DNA of 8,327 bases, from contig JACRIG010000075.1 of NCBI GenBank assembly GCA_016215715.1, positions 1 through 8,327 on the forward strand, written 5' to 3'. The position numbers were made by a program, and so were the translations under genes. This stretch comes from Candidatus Peregrinibacteria bacterium (GTDB lineage: Bacteria; Patescibacteriota; Gracilibacteria; Peribacterales; Peribacteraceae). The notes below the pieces were generated by a model, which was not told where the DNA came from, did no database searches, and saw nothing but the letters and a program-made list of their open reading frames with translations. Positions 5,771 through 8,327 of the stretch are shown piece by piece (the first letter of the stretch is position 1; each line of letters opens with the position of its first letter).

Positions 5771-5776
5771 TGGCGC

Positions 5777-6226
5777 ATGCCCTATCAACGCGATCTCGAG
5801 CCTGTCAGTAAACAGCTCACGATCATCATCGGACTCACGGTGGTCGGATTCATGACTTTCGGGCTGGCGCTTTCGTTCTACCGCAACATTCTCTTCCAGC
5901 AGACGCTGAATGATCTGGAGCAGCAAAATGAGCAGATCGCCGCCGGGATCGGGCAGGAATACCGCGATCTGGAGTACGTGAATTCCGACCAATATAAAGA
6001 CAAGTACGCGAAGGAAAATCTGGCCCGCGTGAACGACGGCGAGAAGGTCCTGCTCATCGCGCATACCCCGAAGGGAATCCTCACCGGTTCCGGAGAGACA
6101 CTCACCGAGCGCGAGCAGCGCGAGGCGGCCTACCTCGAACTCCTCCGCCAGATGCCGGTTGTCGAACACTGGAAGTTGTATCTCTTCCATAGGGATAAAT
6201 TGGAGGAGCTGAAGAAGGGGTTGTGA
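5777..6226 (+). CDS. FtsB/DivIC-like septum formation initiator
   Basis: This 149-residue protein has the FtsB/DivIC plan: a short cytoplasmic N-terminus, one membrane helix (about 14-33), a coiled coil (about 38-66, rich in Q, E and L), then the family motif at 73-94 (YKDKYAKENLARVNDGEKV), matching the usual 'Y-x-x-x-AREx-LG-x-V-x-PGE' pattern. A C-terminal segment HWKLYLF (131-137) resembles the aromatic tail common in this family. FtsB/DivIC joins FtsL and FtsQ/DivIB in the divisome outside the membrane and helps activate FtsWI. It lies across a shared repeat from murC, linking wall synthesis and division. The ATG at 5777 directly follows a TATACT at 5765-5770 without a Shine-Dalgarno. The orthologue group (FtsB, DivIC or FtsL) cannot be fixed from sequence alone. 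Confidence 0.85.
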   Translation: MPYQRDLEPVSKQLTIIIGLTVVGFMTFGLALSFYRNILFQQTLNDLEQQNEQIAAGIGQEYRDLEYVNSDQYKDKYAKENLARVNDGEKVLLIAHTPKGILTGSGETLTEREQREAAYLELLRQMPVVEHWKLYLFHRDKLEELKKGL

Positions 6227-6249
6227 TGGTTCGACGAGCTCACCATGAC
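6226..6249. repeat. Short dispersed palindrome GGTTCGACGAGCTCACC
   Basis: ATGGT (6226-6230) and ACCAT (6242-6246) flank TTCGACGAGCTC. The element begins in the TGA stop of the FtsB-like gene. Read on the minus strand it encodes HGELVEPS, a peptide that turns up repeatedly in spurious 'hypothetical proteins' from genomes carrying CTTCGACAAGCTCAG-type repeats (from memory). This supports a widespread repeat family rather than coding sequence. Confidence 0.6.
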
Positions 6250-6260
6250 ACCTTTTCTCC

Positions 6261-6289
6261 TTGCAGAGCGCACTTTCGTGCTGCAGAAT
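6261..6289 (+). promoter_or_regulatory. Possible promoter of tRNA-fMet
   Basis: TTGCAG (6261-6266) and CAGAAT (6284-6289) are separated by 17 bases, the optimal spacing. Each matches the consensus only partly (three and four of six). Transcription would start near 6296, about 18 bases before the mature tRNA end, which fits a short RNase P-cleaved leader. Confidence 0.4.
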
Positions 6290-6313
6290 ATCCCGCGCAG
6301 GCAACTCTCGTAC

Positions 6314-6390
6314 CGCGGGGTGGAGCAGCCTGGTAGCTCGCCGGGCTCATAACCCGGAGGTCGCCGGTTCAAATCCGGCCCCCGCAACCA
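6314..6390 (+). tRNA. Initiator tRNA-fMet (CAT anticodon), CCA encoded
   Basis: A complete 77-base cloverleaf. The acceptor CGCGGGG pairs with CCCCGCA, leaving the C1-A72 mismatch that marks bacterial initiator tRNA for formylation. The anticodon CAT is at 6348-6350 in loop CTCATAA. The anticodon stem has the three G-C pairs (GGG/CCC) needed for P-site entry. The T arm is GCCGG-TTCAAAT-CCGGC and the 3' CCA is encoded. As far as I recall the E. coli sequence, only about three bases differ. It lies between the FtsB-like gene and rpmA, with its own possible promoter. Confidence 0.97.
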
Positions 6391-6412
6391 GTTAAAAAGC
6401 TTCATTTTGACC

Positions 6413-6440
6413 TTGTCTTCACCCTCGGGGCGGGTAGAAT
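6413..6440 (+). promoter_or_regulatory. rpmA promoter
   Basis: TTGTCT (6413-6418) and TAGAAT (6435-6440) are 16 bases apart. The -10 matches five of six positions and ends 9 bases before the rpmA ATG, so the leader would be only 0-4 bases long. It starts 22 bases after the tRNA end, so rpmA need not rely on read-through from the tRNA. Confidence 0.55.
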
Positions 6441-6449
6441 TCACAAGTT

Positions 6450-6731
6450 ATGGCACATAAGAAAGCAGGCGGGACAACCACCAACGGCCGGGATAGCAGA
6501 GCGAAGCGCCGCGGCGTGAAACGCTTCGGCGGGCAGGTCGTGTCTGCCGGTGAAGTCCTCGTCCGCCAGAAGGGGTCGGCATTTGTGGCAGGGAAAAATA
6601 CCTACATCGGACGCGACTGGACGATCCACGCTTCTCTTCCGGGAGTGGTGGGATTCAGCAAAGCGAAACGCCAGAACTTCAACGGGAACCGCACCCGCGG
6701 AACCTTCGTCCACGTGACGCCTTCAAAGTAA
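6450..6731 (+). CDS. rpmA: Large ribosomal subunit protein bL27
   Basis: bL27 sits near the peptidyl transferase centre, where its N-terminal tail contacts tRNA ends. The 93-residue protein begins MAHKKAGGTTTNGRDSRAKRRG, the near-invariant family start, so it lacks the cleaved N-terminal extension found in Firmicutes. RFGGQVVSAGEVLVRQKGS (25-43) and IGRDWTIHA (53-61) follow the family pattern. The C-terminal part (NFNGNRTRGTFVHVTPSK) ends in the usual beta strand. In most bacteria rpmA follows rplU; here it stands alone after tRNA-fMet, with its own promoter. No Shine-Dalgarno precedes the ATG. Confidence 0.97.
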   Translation: MAHKKAGGTTTNGRDSRAKRRGVKRFGGQVVSAGEVLVRQKGSAFVAGKNTYIGRDWTIHASLPGVVGFSKAKRQNFNGNRTRGTFVHVTPSK

Positions 6732-6772
6732 TCCGGCTTCGCTTCGTACGCTTTCCGCGATTACCGGCTTTT
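6728..6772 (+). terminator. Likely rpmA terminator
   Basis: GTAATCCGG (6728-6736), which includes the rpmA stop codon, can pair with CCGCGATTAC (6755-6764) leaving one bulged base. A T-run follows at 6769-6772 and the next 15 bases are T-rich. The loop is 18 bases long. A competing CCGG/CCGG pairing is possible. Position and T-run support termination, but the imperfect stem limits confidence. Confidence 0.45.
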
Positions 6773-6826
6773 CTCTGTTGTTTTCGGGGCGGGCAAAAAT
6801 CGATATTGCCCTGAATCATCCCCCTG

Positions 6827-6832
6827 TACACT
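6827..6832 (+). promoter_or_regulatory. -10 element of the 230-residue protein gene
   Basis: TACACT, identical to the proposed secE -10, ends 7 bases before the ATG at 6840, again placing the predicted transcript start at the start codon. A TTGCCC at 6806-6811 is the nearest -35-like hexamer, but the 15-base spacing is short. Confidence 0.4.
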
Positions 6833-6839
6833 GCCCTCC

Positions 6840-7532
6840 ATGATGGATCTTGGCGGATCAGAATCGTTCGTGCCCTCGGAGGGTGAAGGCGGCGGGTCGG
6901 AAGCGGCGCGCGAGCAGGCGCAGCAGCGCTTTGCAGGAACGGCGGCGGCGCTCCAGCAGATCCGGCGTGAGGAGAAGAAGGCAAAACGACAGGATGACAG
7001 TGTCGCGCAGGCGATCCTGCAGTTCCTCACGGACAACCAGCGCACGCATCTCGCGACGCTGATCTCGCGTCTCGTCGGCCTGAATTGCCCCTCGGTCTTC
7101 ATTCTCTCCGTCGTCTCACTCATCAACCCGCAGTGCGCCGCTATCGTCGCGGAGTATCTGAAAGAAGCAATGGGCGTCGAGGAAAATGATGCCGAAACAC
7201 TTCCCGCGACCCTTGCACATGCAGGGGAACTCGGGGAGCACGCCAACCGTGAGCTTGCGCTCTGGACCGCGCGGATGGACCTCGTCCTTCAGAGCGACCG
7301 GCAGACAATTCTCAGAGCGCTCGTCGTCGCCGACAACAACATCGACGGCACGGTGCTTCAGCTCACGACCTTCGTTCTGCAGGAATTTTTGCAGACGCAC
7401 AAAAAGCAGGCCGCCTTCGAGAAACTCCAGCCGCTCGCCATCGGCATTCTGCACTCACTCTTCGAGCCGCATTTGAGGGAGTATGAACAACTCAACGAAG
7501 AATCTTCCCCTCCCCCCGCGGGGGAGGGTTAG
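6840..7532 (+). CDS. Unrecognised 230-residue soluble helical protein
   Basis: I do not recognise this family. The first 50 residues are low complexity: acidic/Gly-rich (2-25), then a charged, probably coiled-coil helix with QQRFAGTAAALQQIRREEKKAKR (28-50). Residues 54-110 form amphipathic to hydrophobic helices (AILQFLTD, ATLISRLVG, VFILSVVSLI) with two cysteines (83, 99). Residues 120-215 are again helical. There is no signal peptide, clear membrane span or known catalytic motif. Two ATGs stand in tandem at 6840 and 6843; a TACACT hexamer ends 7 bases before the first. The last residues, SSPPPAGEG, are encoded by the G/C palindrome at 7508-7541, which also supplies the TAG stop, so the original C-terminus may have been replaced. 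Codon use resembles the neighbours, supporting a real gene. It overlaps convergent thpR by 4 bases. Confidence 0.75.
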   Translation: MMDLGGSESFVPSEGEGGGSEAAREQAQQRFAGTAAALQQIRREEKKAKRQDDSVAQAILQFLTDNQRTHLATLISRLVGLNCPSVFILSVVSLINPQCAAIVAEYLKEAMGVEENDAETLPATLAHAGELGEHANRELALWTARMDLVLQSDRQTILRALVVADNNIDGTVLQLTTFVLQEFLQTHKKQAAFEKLQPLAIGILHSLFEPHLREYEQLNEESSPPPAGEG

Positions 7533-7541
7533 GGAGGGGGG
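7508..7541. repeat. G/C-rich palindrome supplying both convergent stop codons
   Basis: CCCTCCCCC (7508-7516) pairs perfectly with GGGGGAGGG (7520-7528), 9 bp around a CGC loop. It is followed by TTAGGGAGGGGGG, which repeats the G-rich arm. The bases TTAG at 7529-7532 read as TAG on the plus strand and TAA on the minus strand, ending both genes. From memory, similar CCCTCCCC/GGGGAGGG-TTAGGGAGGGG elements are common intergenic repeats in many bacteria. It could terminate both transcripts; on either strand the run of G or C could also form unusual structures. Confidence 0.75.
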
Positions 7542-8092
7542 CGTTTGCTCCCATCAAAGACAAACTCTCCTATCACTGTCTGCTTCCTTCCCTCAATCTC
7601 TGCGTACAACCGTAGCTGATCGATCTCCGTCGGAAATGCGCAGTTTTCCAGAATCTTCATCACCTTCTTCTTCACGACCGCGAACCGCTGCGGGTGACCG
7701 ATGCGTGCGAGGGTGATGTGGGGAGCGAAGGGTTTCTCTGACGGCCACGGACAGAGTTTTTTGAGTATGGCCAACTCCGGACTGAACGCAACTGTCAGGA
7801 AAAGCACTCGATCCTCTCCCCGTGATCCGAACGTTTCGGCACCCGTAATCTGAAGCGCGAACGGATGGCTTCTTGAAGCAATTTCTTCTGCCTTCTTCAC
7901 CACCGGTGCATATTCGATTTCCATCACTTCCTTCCAGAACTGAAGCGTGAGATGCGGCGACTGCGGATTTTGAAATCGAAGAATGTCGGCAAAAGGTTCA
8001 AGTTTCTGCTGTAACTCCTGAAAGGTTCTCTTCGCATCTCCTTCCAGAGGAATGGCCACGAACACCGATCGCAGGGGAAATGCCAAATCCAT
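7529..8092 (-). CDS. thpR: RNA 2',3'-cyclic phosphodiesterase (2H/LigT family)
   Basis: Members of this family (EC 3.1.4.58) open 2',3'-cyclic phosphates on RNA to 2'-phosphates; some also ligate tRNA halves in vitro. The 187-residue protein carries both catalytic H-x-T motifs: PHLTL (His47, Thr49) and PHITL (His125, Thr127), 78 residues apart, as the two-lobed 2H fold requires. The N-terminal strand SVFVAIPL and the segment ALQITGAETFGS (79-90) are also typical. The ATG at 8092 fits the family start and follows an extended -10 (TGGTAGTAT) by 9 bases. The C-terminal KRPPP is encoded by the G/C palindrome, which supplies the TAA stop. The gene converges with and overlaps the 230-residue protein gene by 4 bases. 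The cellular substrate is not evident. Confidence 0.93.
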   Translation of the reverse strand: MDLAFPLRSVFVAIPLEGDAKRTFQELQQKLEPFADILRFQNPQSPHLTLQFWKEVMEIEYAPVVKKAEEIASRSHPFALQITGAETFGSRGEDRVLFLTVAFSPELAILKKLCPWPSEKPFAPHITLARIGHPQRFAVVKKKVMKILENCAFPTEIDQLRLYAEIEGRKQTVIGEFVFDGSKRPPP

Positions 8093-8101
8093 GCGGAGAG
8101 A

Positions 8102-8110
8102 ATACTACCA
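8102..8110 (-). promoter_or_regulatory. Extended -10 promoter of thpR
   Basis: On the minus strand TGGTAGTAT is a TG-n extended -10 with a weaker hexamer (four of six). It ends 9 bases before the ATG, giving a leader of only a few bases, and no Shine-Dalgarno is present. The layout resembles TGGTAGAAT ahead of the SLH gene. Confidence 0.4.
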
Positions 8111-8113
8111 GAC

Positions 8114-8326
8114 TCAATTCCTCTGCATCCTCTTCGCGGCAGCAGGCACCATTCTTTCCAGCCCAGGCAAATGGGGGCTAATGATGGCAGGAACATCCAG
8201 CTGAAACTTTTTGGAAACAATTTTATGGAGAAATGAGCGTAGTGGCTCCGGAATCATCGTCTGTGACTTCGATGCCAGAAACTTTTTTGACATCTGTTGA
8301 TGTGGATTCCTGCAGCCCGAATGGGT
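8114..8326 (-). CDS. Hypothetical protein, C-terminal part (runs off the right edge)
   Basis: On the minus strand a frame is open from the window edge to TGA at 8116-8114, giving at least 70 residues. A first ATG at 8293 would give a 59-residue protein starting MSKKFLASKSQTMIPEPLRS, but the frame also continues beyond the edge. The product is basic, with many Lys/Arg and Pro (KIVSKKFQLDVPAIISPHLP). I do not recognise it. It would lie 21 bases upstream of thpR in the same direction. Base composition is lower in GC (about 47%) than the rest of the window, so it may be transferred or non-coding. The short length and the edge make this tentative. Confidence 0.35.
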   Translation of the reverse strand, partial: THSGCRNPHQQMSKKFLASKSQTMIPEPLRSFLHKIVSKKFQLDVPAIISPHLPGLERMVPAAAKRMQRN

Positions 8327-8327
8327 A

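Noticed and set aside
1106..6226. TGA recoded as Gly or Trp, as in some Patescibacteria
   Set aside because: TGA is the terminal codon at the natural ends of lepB, nusG and the FtsB-like gene, and no internal TGA interrupts conserved proteins.
5753..6304. Minus-strand open frame opposite the FtsB-like gene
   Set aside because: It is antisense to a well-supported gene and includes the HGELVEPS peptide typical of spurious frames over a dispersed palindrome.
8091..8204. Plus-strand 37-residue frame from ATG 8091
   Set aside because: It is short, overlaps the thpR start, has no promoter or ribosome site and resembles no family.

Overview
This window reads as chromosomal core DNA of a small-genome bacterium. 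It is GC-rich, roughly 55-60% by eye, and uses TGA as an ordinary stop. It holds housekeeping genes for protein export, transcription, cell-wall synthesis, division and translation, plus one S-layer-type surface protein. Compact proteins, absence of Shine-Dalgarno sequences at most starts, an SLH-domain surface protein and unusual gene neighbours fit a Patescibacteria/CPR genome, possibly of the Peregrinibacteria/Peribacteria kind. That placement is inference from gene content and style; no 16S or marker set is present to confirm it.

Layout, left to right. (1) The end of signal peptidase I (lepB), then a nested-palindrome repeat, then secE-nusG as a tight pair. (2) A second, AT-rich nested-palindrome repeat, then acylphosphatase, convergent with murJ (lipid II flippase, minus strand). 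(3) murJ is divergent from a secreted Ser-rich protein with three SLH domains. That gene converges with murC (minus strand) across a perfect 12-bp hairpin that contains the murC stop codon. (4) murC is divergent from a FtsB/DivIC-like division gene, with a third nested-palindrome repeat filling the gap. (5) A short dispersed palindrome, the initiator tRNA-fMet and rpmA (bL27). (6) An unrecognised 230-aa protein gene converges with thpR (2H phosphoesterase). Both end inside a G/C-rich palindrome that supplies both stop codons. (7) A lower-GC minus-strand partial ORF runs off the right edge.

Functionally, murC and murJ supply precursor synthesis and lipid II flipping for peptidoglycan. The FtsB-like protein serves septation, the SLH protein would dock on the finished wall, and SecE with signal peptidase export and process such proteins. 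NusG, tRNA-fMet and bL27 belong to gene expression.

The most striking content is between the genes. Four apparently unrelated kinds of palindromic element occupy most gene junctions, usually touching a stop or start codon. Three of them share a nested two-unit architecture built on the pattern GTT-N4-GTT although their bases differ. In addition, six starts have a -10-like hexamer only 6-9 nt upstream and no Shine-Dalgarno, suggesting leaderless or near-leaderless transcripts. No CRISPR array, transposase, phage gene or defence system is visible.
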